Shown here piece by piece: positions 1 to 8,840 of a DNA stretch of 64,000 bases. The position numbers were made by a program, and so were the translations under genes. This DNA is from Bradyrhizobium sp. WSM1743. Lineage in GTDB: Bacteria > Pseudomonadota > Alphaproteobacteria > Rhizobiales > Xanthobacteraceae. The notes under the pieces are model-generated. The model was given only the letters and a program-made list of their open reading frames with translations. It did not search any database and was not told the origin of the DNA. The stretch lies in assembly GCF_000473065.1 (NCBI RefSeq), contig NZ_AXAZ01000025.1, forward strand, positions 1 to 64,000. Direction: 5' to 3'. Positions within the stretch are counted from its first letter, which is position 1, and every line of letters begins with the position of its first letter.

Positions 1-438
1 GAGGTCGGCGTGAAGTTTACCTCGTCGTCTGCCGGCCAGATCACCGCGCTGAAGTTCTACCGCAGCCCGGGCGACACCGGCACGGATCTGCTCGACCTCT
101 GGAGCGCGACCGGCACCAAGCTCGCCAGCGCCACCTTCACCAACACCACGGCGACCGGCTGGCAGACCGTGACGCTGGCAACGCCGGTCTCGATCGCCGC
201 CAACACGACTTATATCGCCTCGTATCACACGAGCGGAGCTTATGTCGTGACCCCCAATTTCTTCACCAATGATTTCACCAGCGGCCCGCTGACCGCGCCG
301 TCCTCCGCCTCGATTTCAGGAGGCAACGGGGTCTATGCGTATGGAGGAACCGACACCGCCGGGCTGTTCCCCTCGAATACCTTCAGTGCAAGCAATTACT
401 ACGCCGACGTGGTATTCAGACCGCAACTCGCAGCATAA
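1..438 (+). CDS. DUF4082 domain protein, C-terminal part (5' end outside window)
   Basis: The reading frame is open from base 1 and ends at a TAA at 436-438, so the gene begins to the left of the window. The visible 145 residues form one DUF4082 domain: a beta-rich unit with the LWSATGTKLAS, GWQTV, TTYIASYH and NGVYAYG motifs typical of the family. DUF4082 units occur in large secreted or surface proteins of soil bacteria and are thought to bind carbohydrate, but their function is not established. The protein ends right after the domain, so this is its C-terminus. A type I secretion operon lies 230 bases downstream in convergent orientation, and a second, broken DUF4082 copy lies beyond that operon. 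Export of this protein by that system is only an inference from position. Confidence 0.85.
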   Translation, partial: EVGVKFTSSSAGQITALKFYRSPGDTGTDLLDLWSATGTKLASATFTNTTATGWQTVTLATPVSIAANTTYIASYHTSGAYVVTPNFFTNDFTSGPLTAPSSASISGGNGVYAYGGTDTAGLFPSNTFSASNYYADVVFRPQLAA

Positions 439-665
439 GAGGGTGGGATGATTGTGCCCTCCCCGACAGGGCTTGAGCAGGTCGAAAACCGGCACGACCT
501 GTAGGGCAAAAACCCCGTCGCGCGCAATCAATAGTCGGAGATGAGGCGCGTAGGATTTCGTGGGCCGGCCGAAGTGGGGAGCAGTTTTCCAGATCTTGAT
601 TTGTTCATGTAGAGAGTCGGAAGAACGCGAAACGGCATTGGCAGAACGGTGGATGCATGGAATGC

Positions 666-2090
666 TTAGTATTCCCTGATGCTTTCATCCAGTCCACGAA
701 GCAGCGGATAGATAAAATAGGAAATGACCGTGCGCTTCCCGACCTTCATCTCGGCCGTGACCGCCATGCCGGGGATTAGCTGCACGCGCTCGGGCTGCAG
801 CCGAAGGTGCGTGTCCGACAAATCGACCAGCACGCGATAATAGGGCGTCGATGCCCGGCGCGCACCTTCGGCCTTCGGGTCCGGCAGGAAGGAGTCCTGA
901 CTGATCACGCGAACTCCTCCCGACGCGGTCCCGTACTTCTGGAATGGAAACGCCTCGAATTTGATCCTGACGGATTGTCCAACCGACACCTGGCCGATAT
1001 CCCTGCCTTCGACATTGACCTCGGCCTGGAGCGGCACATCGCGCGCGACCAGTACGAACAGCGTCTCGGCCTCGCGGACCACCGACCCAACCGTCCGGTT
1101 GGCAATGTCCAGTACCACCGCGTCGGCCGGCGCCTGCAGCACGATCAACTGCCGGCGAAGTTCGGCTTTCTTTAATTCCTCCGCGGCGCTGTTCCGCTTT
1201 GCCAGAATCTCCAGCAGCTCCTGAAAGGTCGTGCGCCGAAAATCCTCGGCAAAGAACTTCTGATCAGCACGAGCCTTGTCCAGCCGGTGCGTGCTGTCAG
1301 CGATATTGCCGCGAACGCGCGCCAGGTTGCTCTCAACCTCGAGCCGCGCATCACGGGACAGTAGGAAGTTCAGCCTCGAACCGACTTGCCTGTCCATCAG
1401 CGTGTTACGCATGGTCTCAATCGATTGCATCGTGTCGAGGCGCTGAACGAGGACAGGCTCTTCATTTTGTGCCGTCCTCAGGTTGGCTTGAGCGGAAGCG
1501 ATCTGCGCGTCGTAATTTTGATTCTGGGCATCGTAGGCAGCCTTCCTCTGCAAGTACATCTTGCGCTGCAGATCTTGATCCGTACTCGAGCTATCATCGA
1601 CCACATAGTCCGCTCCGTCCAACTCCGCGCGTAGCCGATCGATGGATGCATCGAAGGCTGCGACTCGACTTCGCAACTGATCGAGATCAGCCTGCGAGAA
1701 TGTCGGATCGAGCGTCGCCAACAGGTCACCGCGGTTGACGCGATCGCCGGGCTTGACGTGAATCTCCCGGATCACGGAAGTTTCCAACGGCTGTACGACG
1801 ATGTTGGGGCGCAGGGTGATCAGTTTCCCCTGCGCCGTGACGATCATGTCCACCTGCGATGCCGATGCCCACACAACCGCGACAACAATCAGCGCAAGCA
1901 CGCTATACAGCGTGAGCCGCGCGACGCGCGGCGGCGTCTGCTGCTCAATCTCGACCGCATCGGACTGGAATTCGGCGATGATCCGCCGGTGTCGCGAGAT
2001 GCGGCTCGAAAGCCTCGTCCGTCGTTCGACCCTGGGAGACGCCAGGCTATCCAGCTTCGCTTGGACGCGTGGTTTCTCTATCGTAGTCAT
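666..2090 (-). CDS. Type I secretion periplasmic adaptor (HlyD/PrtE family)
   Basis: This is the membrane fusion protein of a type I secretion system, linking the inner-membrane ABC exporter to an outer-membrane TolC-type channel. The protein (474 aa from the chosen start) has a short cytoplasmic N-terminus, one membrane segment at about residues 60-80 (SVLALIVVAVVWASASQ), a barrel-sandwich start (GDRVNRGDLLATLDPT), a long coiled-coil hairpin rich in Q, R and E, and a C-terminal beta-barrel ending in VGKRTVISYFIYPLLRGLDESIREY, a tail typical of HlyD adaptors. The ATG at 2088-2090 was chosen because it overlaps the TGA of the ABC gene (ATGA), implying translational coupling. An in-frame start at 2138 is possible but lies inside the upstream gene. 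No outer-membrane channel gene is seen nearby. Confidence 0.93.
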   Translation of the reverse strand: MTTIEKPRVQAKLDSLASPRVERRTRLSSRISRHRRIIAEFQSDAVEIEQQTPPRVARLTLYSVLALIVVAVVWASASQVDMIVTAQGKLITLRPNIVVQPLETSVIREIHVKPGDRVNRGDLLATLDPTFSQADLDQLRSRVAAFDASIDRLRAELDGADYVVDDSSSTDQDLQRKMYLQRKAAYDAQNQNYDAQIASAQANLRTAQNEEPVLVQRLDTMQSIETMRNTLMDRQVGSRLNFLLSRDARLEVESNLARVRGNIADSTHRLDKARADQKFFAEDFRRTTFQELLEILAKRNSAAEELKKAELRRQLIVLQAPADAVVLDIANRTVGSVVREAETLFVLVARDVPLQAEVNVEGRDIGQVSVGQSVRIKFEAFPFQKYGTASGGVRVISQDSFLPDPKAEGARRASTPYYRVLVDLSDTHLRLQPERVQLIPGMAVTAEMKVGKRTVISYFIYPLLRGLDESIREY

Positions 2091-4309
2091 GTGATGTGCT
2101 TCATCTGCTGATTCCAGAGATGCCGGTAAATCGTGCACTTGGACAACAGGCGATCGTGATGGTCCACATCGAGGATCCGGCCGCGGTCCATCACCAATAT
2201 TTGGTTCGCTCCCGCCAACATCGAGAGGCGGTGCGAGACTAAGATGACGGTTCGCCCCGCCGCCAAGCGCCGAAGATTGCGCTTGATAATCATTTCGCTC
2301 TCGGAATCGAGTGCGCTTGTCGCCTCGTCGAAAATCAAGATCCGTGGGTTGAGAATGAGAGCTCTCGCGATCGCAAGCCGCTGCTTCTGCCCGCCAGACA
2401 GATTCGAAGCATCCTCCTCCAAGAGCGTATCAAAGCCGCGTGGCAACCGTTCGATGAACTCGTCGGCTCCCGCCAGTTGGGCCGCGTTCACGACCTCGGC
2501 GAAGGTCGCATCGGTCTTCACGCAGGCGATGTTTTCGCGAATCGTGCCGCGAAACAGGAAATTGTCTTGCAAGACGATTCCAAGATTCCGGCGGAGATGC
2601 GCGAGGTCGAGCTCCCTCGAGTCATATCCGTCTATGCGGAGCAATCCCTGCTGTACCGGATACATTCCCGAAATCAGGCGTGTCAGCGTTGTCTTGCCGG
2701 AGCCGCTCCGGCCAACGATCCCGAAGATCGAACCCGGGTCAACGGAGAAGGAGACATTATCGAGCGCCCGTGCGCCCTCTGGTCCGTAGCGGAACGAGAC
2801 ATTCTCGAACTCGATCTTGCCAGCGAAGTCGGGCCGCAGCCCGTCCTTCTTGCCGTCACGTTCCGGTTTCTGGTTCATCACCTCGCCGAGCATTGCGACC
2901 GCGAGGGCGACTTCCTGATATTCGTGCACCATGGTCACGAGTTGGACCAGCGGTCCAGAGACCCGCCCTGCCAACATATTGAACGCAACCAACGCGCCAA
3001 TCGTCATTTCGCCATTGAACACGTCAAGCGCCCCCAACACGATAATCCCCAGGGTCATCATCTTCTCGAGAAATCCGGTGACCGCCTGGGCGCTCGCCGA
3101 AATCTTCTCAACCCCAAACCGCATGGAGACAGACTGCGCACAGCGATCATTCCAAACCTGGCTCTGCAACGGCTCCATCGCCAGCGACTTCACTGTGCGC
3201 ATGCCGTGAATGGTTTCGACGAGGAGAGCCTGACGCGCGCCTTCCGCCTGGTATAGATCATAAAGACGCCGCCGGAATGGTCCCATCAGCAAGGCGACGA
3301 CGGCTCCGGTGATGCCGGTAAAGATCAGAACCACACCTGTCAGTCTGATGCTGTACAGTGCGAGCACCGGCAAAAAGACGAATAACGATAGCGTGTCCAG
3401 CGTGGTCAGGAACAGCCGTCCGGTCAAGAACTCGCGGATCCGGGCTGCCTGCTGCATATGCTTCACCAGGACGCCGGCTGAGATATGCTCGAAGAAGGTC
3501 ACCGGCAGGCCGACAAGATGGCCGAACGTCTTGGTCGCGACCCGGATGTCGACTCTGTTGGTCGCATAGAGCAGTAGATATCGTCGCAGAAAGCCAAATA
3601 TCGCATCGAAGGCGAGCGCAGTGCCCGCGCCGGCGGCGAGCACGTACAGAGTGGTGAAGCTCTCGTGAACCAGAACCTTATCGATAACGAGCTGAAAGAA
3701 GATCGGAAGGGCCAGCCCCAGCGCATAGAGCAGAACGGCGGCTATCGCGACGTCGCCGAACAGCCGCCATTGACGAAACAGTTCGGGAACGAACCAACGG
3801 AGCCCGAACGCCGTGCGGTTTTCAAATGTACGCTCGCGCTTGATCAGTATCGCGTCTCCGCCCCATCTGGCGCAGAACCGGTCTCTGTCGACGACCAGAG
3901 GCTCGTCATGACGCTCGGCGAGCGGATCGGAGATGCCAACGGCCTCCACCCCATCGGGTCCCTGCCCTGCACCAAGCACGAGAACCCAATTCTCGTTGTT
4001 GAGCCGAATGAGAGCCGGATATGCCTCCCCCAAACGAAATAGCTCTTCCCAATTGAGGTGCGTGGCTCGCGCGCGCAGGCCTGCATCCTTTGCCATGCGC
4101 AGCAGGAGGTTGATTGAGAGCGGAGTCCCGTCGACAGCGTAGGAGTGGCGGAGGCGCTCGGTGGGAAGATCGATGCCATGATAGGCGGCGACTTTGGCGA
4201 GACATTCCAGTGCCGTGTGGGCCGCCGAGCGCGGCGTTTCGTCGGGTGCCGCGACACATGCCTGCACGCTCACGGGGCTTTCGCCTTCAACGGAAATTGG
4301 TCGAGACAT
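2087..4309 (-). CDS. Type I secretion ABC exporter with C39-like domain (HlyB type)
   Basis: This is the inner-membrane ATP-driven exporter of a type I secretion system (740 aa). In order it has an N-terminal C39-peptidase-like domain (about 1-150), six membrane segments (about 175-460) and an ABC ATPase with Walker A GRSGSGKTT, signature LSGGQKQR, Walker B ILIFDEATSALD and the switch histidine in VSHRL. In true C39 peptidases a catalytic Cys sits four residues before the AC of the ECGLAC motif; here the matching stretch is HTALECLAKVAAYHG with Thr at that place. The domain is therefore probably a non-cleaving substrate-docking domain as in HlyB, not a bacteriocin-leader peptidase. The start overlaps the end of the small upstream gene by 23 bases and the stop overlaps the HlyD start, so the three form one operon. 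Confidence 0.94.
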   Translation of the reverse strand: MSRPISVEGESPVSVQACVAAPDETPRSAAHTALECLAKVAAYHGIDLPTERLRHSYAVDGTPLSINLLLRMAKDAGLRARATHLNWEELFRLGEAYPALIRLNNENWVLVLGAGQGPDGVEAVGISDPLAERHDEPLVVDRDRFCARWGGDAILIKRERTFENRTAFGLRWFVPELFRQWRLFGDVAIAAVLLYALGLALPIFFQLVIDKVLVHESFTTLYVLAAGAGTALAFDAIFGFLRRYLLLYATNRVDIRVATKTFGHLVGLPVTFFEHISAGVLVKHMQQAARIREFLTGRLFLTTLDTLSLFVFLPVLALYSIRLTGVVLIFTGITGAVVALLMGPFRRRLYDLYQAEGARQALLVETIHGMRTVKSLAMEPLQSQVWNDRCAQSVSMRFGVEKISASAQAVTGFLEKMMTLGIIVLGALDVFNGEMTIGALVAFNMLAGRVSGPLVQLVTMVHEYQEVALAVAMLGEVMNQKPERDGKKDGLRPDFAGKIEFENVSFRYGPEGARALDNVSFSVDPGSIFGIVGRSGSGKTTLTRLISGMYPVQQGLLRIDGYDSRELDLAHLRRNLGIVLQDNFLFRGTIRENIACVKTDATFAEVVNAAQLAGADEFIERLPRGFDTLLEEDASNLSGGQKQRLAIARALILNPRILIFDEATSALDSESEMIIKRNLRRLAAGRTVILVSHRLSMLAGANQILVMDRGRILDVDHHDRLLSKCTIYRHLWNQQMKHIT

Positions 4310-4622
4310 TCGGAGACCGCGGGCTGTTCAGATCGGACATATCGCGCTCGGGTGACGAACCGGTATGCGGCATTGCAGTCGGCTGCCTCGGCTGGTTGCG
4401 CCGGACCGCGCCGGCGTCGACCAATCCTTGAAGGGCGTTCTGCATCACCTCGACGGAGTTTGCGAACGACTCCACCGAGAAGATGAGCCGCTGACGGAAC
4501 ACCTTTTTGGGGGCGTTGTTGGCGTCTCGCTCCGTGGGCGAAAGACTAACCAGGTCTACACGTACAATCGAACCGCCAACCGTGATCTCGTCCACTCCGT
4601 CGGTATAGATTTCGGCGTGCAT
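4287..4622 (-). CDS. Small protein of unknown function at head of type I secretion operon
   Basis: This 111-residue protein (MHAEIYTDGVDEITVGG...) is not one I can assign to a named family. It has no membrane segment or signal peptide, is acidic at the N-terminus, and contains a VRVDLVSLSPTERD stretch followed by a helix with the sequence EVMQNALQGLVDAGAV. It ends in a Pro/Ser/Asn-rich tail. Its stop lies inside the start of the ABC exporter gene (23-base overlap), so it is co-transcribed with the exporter. I infer an accessory or substrate-related role from this position only. The reading frame stays open upstream to 4901, but that part is the frameshifted DUF4082 remnant, so the ATG at 4620-4622 is taken as the start. 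Confidence 0.6.
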   Translation of the reverse strand: MHAEIYTDGVDEITVGGSIVRVDLVSLSPTERDANNAPKKVFRQRLIFSVESFANSVEVMQNALQGLVDAGAVRRNQPRQPTAMPHTGSSPERDMSDLNSPRSPNVSTNFR

Positions 4623-4627
4623 CTCAC

Positions 4628-5060
4628 GACTCCTGTGCTGCCAGTTGCGCCTGAAAAGGACGGTCGACCCTGTAGCTGGTCGAATTGAATGTGCTGGTCG
4701 GCAACAGGCTGCCGGTCCCGTACGCGTAGACGCCGTTGCCCCCACTGGACGCGGACGAGGGGGGCCGTCAGCGGCCCGTTGGTGACGGAGCTGGCAAACA
4801 GTTTCAGATCGGCCGAGTAGTTTCCGGCGGCGTGGTAGGATGCGATGTAAGTGGTCCCCGCCGTAATCGTGACCGGCGTTGCGAAATTGACCTGTTGCCA
4901 ACCGATCGTCCCGGTCGTCGAACCGACGCTAACGCCGAAGCTCCACACTTGGGCACCGGTTCGGGTACACACCGGATCGCGCCGGCCGGGAGGCGTCACA
5001 AAGCTCCTCGCGCTCGACAGCGGAATCTGCAATGCCCCGACAGCGAGACCATGCGCGCCA
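4628..5060 (-). pseudogene. DUF4082 domain gene remnant, frameshifted
   Basis: On the minus strand one frame encodes GWQQVNFATPVTITAGTTYIASYH followed by NGPLTAP, and the next frame continues with SSASSGGNGVYAYGTGSLLPTSTFNSTSY and ends QLAAQES plus stop. Together they rebuild a DUF4082 domain closely matching the one at 1-438. The frames change at a run of six C (minus strand; plus-strand G run near 4756-4761); a run of five would restore the frame. The segment before residue GWQQ is only weakly like the family, so the 5' half is probably decayed as well. The homopolymer could also be a sequencing error or a slippage site. The remnant lies just upstream of the type I secretion operon. Confidence 0.7.
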
Positions 5061-5404
5061 CTGAAACCTGTGCGCAACTGCAAAGAACTTGCGCCCAGAT
5101 CCCAATTTGCGCCGGCAGTTGCGTCGGCCTGGAGTTCCGAACTGCTAGCTGGCAGTTCTGCGCAAGGAGCAAGCCACCACGCCGGCAGATTGCTCCGAAA
5201 GATTGCGTCCCAGATGGGTAAGCGGCCCAAGATGGGGTTCGTCTGGCCAAAATCACCTTCTTCCAAAGGGAGAGGCCCTCGGTAAAAGACGCTCGGCCTT
5301 TGCTTCAGCATGGCCAGTCCCCAAAATCTACTTCAGAAATATATTTAATTTAACAGTAATACGCCGGTCAATTCAATGCAGCAACGTTTTAACGTTCGTT
5401 TAAG

Positions 5405-6307
5405 TTAAGGGTCGATCCTGAGGACGGACTCGGCGCTCGGGAGCCGCAGGATGTCACTGAGATAGCTGCCATACCCGCTCTTCTCCAGCGGCCGGATCAG
5501 CGCGAGAACCTGGTCTCGATCGATGAAGCCCTGTCGGAAGGCGATCTCCTCAAGACAAGCCACCTTCATGCCCTGCCGCTTTTCGAGGGTTTGCACGAAC
5601 GTCCCCGCTTCGATAAGCGACTCGACCGTGCCAGTGTCCAACCAGGCGAACCCCCTCCCCATGCGCTCGACGTGGAGAGCGCCGGCAGAGAGATAACGCA
5701 GCTGCAGATCGGTGATCTCGAGTTCTCCGCGCGGCGACGGTTCGACACGGCGGGCAAACCGCACAACGCGGTTGTCAAAGAAATAAAGACCGGTGATCGC
5801 CCAATTGGACCTCGGTTTATTGGGCTTCTCTTCGATTCGGATCGGGCGATCCGCATCATCAAAGGTAATAACGCCGTATCTTTCCGGATCGCGGACGTGA
5901 TAAGCGAAGACCGTAGCGCCTTCCTCGCGTGCCGCGGCCCTGGCGAGCAGTTCACGCAAGCCGCCGCCGAAAAAGATGTTGTCTCCGAGTACCATCGCTA
6001 CGCGGTCGCTGCCAATGAAATCAGCACCGACGATGAACGCCTCCGCAAGTCCCGCCGGACGGACTTGCTCCGCATAGCTGAGGCGGATGCCCCACTGGCT
6101 TCCGTTCCCGAGCAAACGCTCAAACTGGCAGCGATCTGCCGGCGTCGTGATGACCAGGATCTCGCGGATGCCTGCGAGCATCAGCGTCGACAAGGGATAA
6201 TAGATCATCGGCTTGTCATAGATGGGTAACAACTGCTTGCTGACCACACGTGTGATCGGGTAGAGCCGCGTTCCGCTGCCGCCAGCCAGGACGATTCCCT
6301 TCAGCAT
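5405..6307 (-). CDS. rfbA: Glucose-1-phosphate thymidylyltransferase
   Basis: This enzyme makes dTDP-glucose from dTTP and glucose-1-phosphate, the first step to dTDP-L-rhamnose. The 300-residue product has the nucleotide-binding signature GGSGTRLYP near the N-terminus, followed by SKQLLPIYDKPMIYYP, then LGDNIFFG, EEKPNKPRSNWAITGLYFFD and the AWLDTGT motif. The length is typical of RmlA. The ATG at 6305-6307 has a good ribosome site (GGAGA) and starts at MLKGIVLAGG; a longer in-frame extension to 6382 lies in the end of the previous gene and is rejected. It is the last gene of rfbC-B-D-A. The upstream rfbD frame overlaps its start by about 90 bases. Confidence 0.97.
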   Translation of the reverse strand: MLKGIVLAGGSGTRLYPITRVVSKQLLPIYDKPMIYYPLSTLMLAGIREILVITTPADRCQFERLLGNGSQWGIRLSYAEQVRPAGLAEAFIVGADFIGSDRVAMVLGDNIFFGGGLRELLARAAAREEGATVFAYHVRDPERYGVITFDDADRPIRIEEKPNKPRSNWAITGLYFFDNRVVRFARRVEPSPRGELEITDLQLRYLSAGALHVERMGRGFAWLDTGTVESLIEAGTFVQTLEKRQGMKVACLEEIAFRQGFIDRDQVLALIRPLEKSGYGSYLSDILRLPSAESVLRIDP

Positions 6308-7205
6308 CGGTGTCTCCTCTTCCGACAAGTTGGTCGAGACAGGTTTCGAGAGAGTGGCGCCAGGCCGGCAATCGAATTCCAAACACGCGTTCCGCTTTGG
6401 ACGAGTCCAGGCGCGAGTTCACAGGCCTGCGTGCGGCGCACGGATATTGCTCCGTCGTGATCGCTTCCAGCAGCGGTGGCCGCATCCCACGACGGGACAA
6501 ACCGTCGAAGATTGCTTCGGCAAAGCCGTGCCAGCTCGTTGTCCCTTGGCCGGCCACGTGAAAGATGCCGGCTGCGATGCGTCGGTCATCGGTGAGTGAC
6601 CGCTCTGCAATCTGCAGGAGCGCTGCTGCCAGCTCCGCCGCCGACGTCGGACTTCCATGTTGATCGCAAACGACCCTTACGACCGGGCGCGTTTCGGCCA
6701 GCCGCAACATTGTCCGAACGAAGTTGCTGCCTGTTGAGCTGTAGATCCAGGACGACCTGACGACGGTCGCGAGGGGATGCGCCGCCAATACGGCCGCCTC
6801 GCCGGCCAGCTTTGACGCGCCGTATGTGTTCAACGGCGCCGGCACGTCGGCCTCGTCGTAAGCCTCGCACTTGGCGCCGTCGAAGACATAGTCGGTCGAT
6901 AAATGTACAAATGGAATGTTTCTCTGCCATGCGACATCCGCCAACGCAGCCGCACCGTCGCGGTTGATGCCGAAGGCTTTTCCGACTTCGGACTCCGCCA
7001 GATCCACGGCCGTATAGGCCGCGGCATTAATGATCATGCAGGGGGCGACCGAGGCGACCGTCCTGTCGATCCCGTCCCGGATCTCGAGATCGAGCTCCTC
7101 ACGGCCGAGGGCCACCGCAGGCAGGCTGCGAAGCGCGGCGAGATCACGAAGACAGCTGCTCAATTGGCCATTTCGACCAGCAATCAGGATCGGTCGTTCG
7201 ATCAT
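6216..7205 (-). CDS. rfbD: dTDP-4-dehydrorhamnose reductase
   Basis: This NAD(P)H-dependent short-chain-type reductase performs the last step of dTDP-L-rhamnose synthesis. The 329-residue product starts at MIERPILIAGRNGQLSS (glycine-rich cofactor site). It has INAAAYTAVDLAE, the STDYVFDG motif and the catalytic YGASK (Tyr/Lys), then RSSWIYS. The start at 7205 lies 8 bases after the rfbB stop. The normal RmlD end (about LETCLDQLV) is followed by roughly 30 extra residues of low-complexity sequence read through the start of rfbA. This gives a 92-base overlap that is longer than usual and may mean the original stop was lost. Confidence 0.95.
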   Translation of the reverse strand: MIERPILIAGRNGQLSSCLRDLAALRSLPAVALGREELDLEIRDGIDRTVASVAPCMIINAAAYTAVDLAESEVGKAFGINRDGAAALADVAWQRNIPFVHLSTDYVFDGAKCEAYDEADVPAPLNTYGASKLAGEAAVLAAHPLATVVRSSWIYSSTGSNFVRTMLRLAETRPVVRVVCDQHGSPTSAAELAAALLQIAERSLTDDRRIAAGIFHVAGQGTTSWHGFAEAIFDGLSRRGMRPPLLEAITTEQYPCAARRPVNSRLDSSKAERVFGIRLPAWRHSLETCLDQLVGRGDTDAEGNRPGWRQRNAALPDHTCGQQAVVTHL

Positions 7206-7213
7206 TGGCAACC

Positions 7214-8272
7214 TCAGTGTTGAGTGGCTGGGAGGCCAAGACGGGAGCCGTCGTAGACTATATCGCGAGCCCGTGCCCACCAAGCGCCGCTGGCCAGATA
7301 CCATTCCACCGTGTCGGCGAGACCTTGTTCGAAGCTTCGGGTCGGCTGCCATCCCAGCTCGCTGCGAGCTTTGGATGCATCGATCGCGTAACGTGCGTCG
7401 TGTCCTGGACGGTCCGGCACAAACGAGATCAACGATCGCCTCGCTGCCGGCCCTGGACGCAAGCGATCAAGCACGTCACAAATCTGGGTGACGACCTGCA
7501 GGTTTGAGCGTTCGCTGTCGCCGCCGAAATTGTACTTCTCTCCGGCCCTGCCTTTGAATAGCAGACTGATCAGGCCCGTTGCGTGATCCTCGACATGCAG
7601 CCAATCGCGCACATTGCTGCCGTTGCCATAGACAGGCAACGACTTGTACTCAATCGCGTTGAGAATCGTCAGCGGAATGAGCTTTTCCGGGAATTGGAAC
7701 GGTCCGTAGTTGTTCGAACAGTTCGACACGATCACCGGCAAACCATAGGTCTTGTACCAGGCGAGCGCGAGGTGGTCCGAGGCGGCTTTGCTCGCCGAAT
7801 AGGGTGAACTCGGCCGATAAGGGGTATCTTCCCGGAAGCAGTCGAGCGGCCCCAATGAACCATAAACCTCGTCCGTCGACACGTGAATGAACCTGAACTG
7901 TCTCTGTCTCTGGCTTGAAAGTCCCTCGTAATATCGCCTGGCTGCTTCCAATAGAGTATAGGTGCCGACGATGTTGGTGTTGATGAACGTTGCCGAGCCG
8001 GTAATCGACCGATCGACGTGGCTCTCCGCCGCCAAGTGGATGACTGCACTCGGCTCCCATTTGTAGAATAAACGAGTGACCGCCTCCTGATCGCAGATAT
8101 CGTGCTGCTCAAATCGATAACGGCTGGTACCGTCGATGGATGCTAGCGAGGCCAAATTGGCCGCATAGGTCAACTTGTCGACATTGACGACCGAGGCCTC
8201 AACTTCCGCGACCAGTTGGCGACAGACCGCAGACCCGATAAATCCCGCTCCACCCGTCACCAGGACACGCAT
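7214..8272 (-). CDS. rfbB: dTDP-glucose 4,6-dehydratase
   Basis: This NAD-dependent enzyme converts dTDP-glucose to dTDP-4-keto-6-deoxyglucose. The 352-residue product begins MRVLVTGGAGFIGS (Rossmann GxxGxxG). It carries HLAAESHVDRSI, the STDEVYGSLG motif, the catalytic YSASKAASDH (Tyr/Lys) and NCSNNYGPFQFPEKLIP, all typical of RmlB. The start ATG at 8270-8272 was chosen over an upstream in-frame codon because the Rossmann motif follows directly. It lies 10 bases after the rfbC stop and 8 bases before rfbD, inside one operon. Confidence 0.97.
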   Translation of the reverse strand: MRVLVTGGAGFIGSAVCRQLVAEVEASVVNVDKLTYAANLASLASIDGTSRYRFEQHDICDQEAVTRLFYKWEPSAVIHLAAESHVDRSITGSATFINTNIVGTYTLLEAARRYYEGLSSQRQRQFRFIHVSTDEVYGSLGPLDCFREDTPYRPSSPYSASKAASDHLALAWYKTYGLPVIVSNCSNNYGPFQFPEKLIPLTILNAIEYKSLPVYGNGSNVRDWLHVEDHATGLISLLFKGRAGEKYNFGGDSERSNLQVVTQICDVLDRLRPGPAARRSLISFVPDRPGHDARYAIDASKARSELGWQPTRSFEQGLADTVEWYLASGAWWARARDIVYDGSRLGLPATQH

Positions 8273-8282
8273 GACACGTCCT

Positions 8283-8840
8283 CTATTCAAACACTGAAGC
8301 GAGCTGGTCGAAGGTTGGAAGCGCTCGATCCTTCGGCGAAAGTTGGGCCTCTGAGGCCTTTACCGGCCACTCGATCGCCAATTCCGGATCGGCCCAATAG
8401 ACGCCGCCATCGTGGTCCGGCGAGTAGACCTCATCGACCTTGTAAAAGACCGTGGTTTGAGGCTCGAGCGTGCAGAAGCCGTGAGCGAACCCTTTTGGAA
8501 CGAGCAACTGCTCGTCACTTTCGCTGTCCAGCTTGACCGAGACGTGCTTGCCGAAGGTCGGCGACCGTCGTCGCAGATCGAGGACCACATCGAGAATCGC
8601 CCCCCTCAACACGCGGACGAGCTTGGCCTGCGCGAAGGGAGGCCGCTGGAAGTGCAATCCGCGAACCGTCCCGACCCGCTCGGAGCAGGACTGATTGTCC
8701 TGGATGAAATCGTGAGAAATTCCTCTTTCGGCAAAAGCAGAGCGGCGGAACGTCTCGCAGAAATAGCCCCGCGTGTCGGAAAAGCGCTTCGATCGGACCA
8801 TCTTGACATCCGGAATCGCCAAACTTCGCACTTCCAGCAT
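8283..8840 (-). CDS. rfbC: dTDP-4-dehydrorhamnose 3,5-epimerase
   Basis: This cupin-fold epimerase acts between RfbB and RfbD. The 185-residue product matches the usual RmlC length and has FSDTRGYFCETF, DNQSCSERVGTVRGLHFQ (with the catalytic His of GLHFQ), GAILDVVLDLRRRSPTFG and VPKGFAHGFCTL. The ATG at 8838-8840 fits the family start (MLEVRSLAIPDV). It is the first gene of the leftward rfbCBDA operon and faces the AT-rich control region shared with the divergent polysaccharide kinase gene. All four rhamnose genes are present, so the locus can supply its own dTDP-L-rhamnose for the polymer made by the genes at 9.1-15.3 kb. Confidence 0.96.
   Translation of the reverse strand: MLEVRSLAIPDVKMVRSKRFSDTRGYFCETFRRSAFAERGISHDFIQDNQSCSERVGTVRGLHFQRPPFAQAKLVRVLRGAILDVVLDLRRRSPTFGKHVSVKLDSESDEQLLVPKGFAHGFCTLEPQTTVFYKVDEVYSPDHDGGVYWADPELAIEWPVKASEAQLSPKDRALPTFDQLASVFE

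Noticed and set aside
2087..4309. Bacteriocin exporter with active C39 leader peptidase
   Set aside because: The catalytic Cys position holds Thr; the domain is HlyB-like and no leader-type precursor gene is adjacent.
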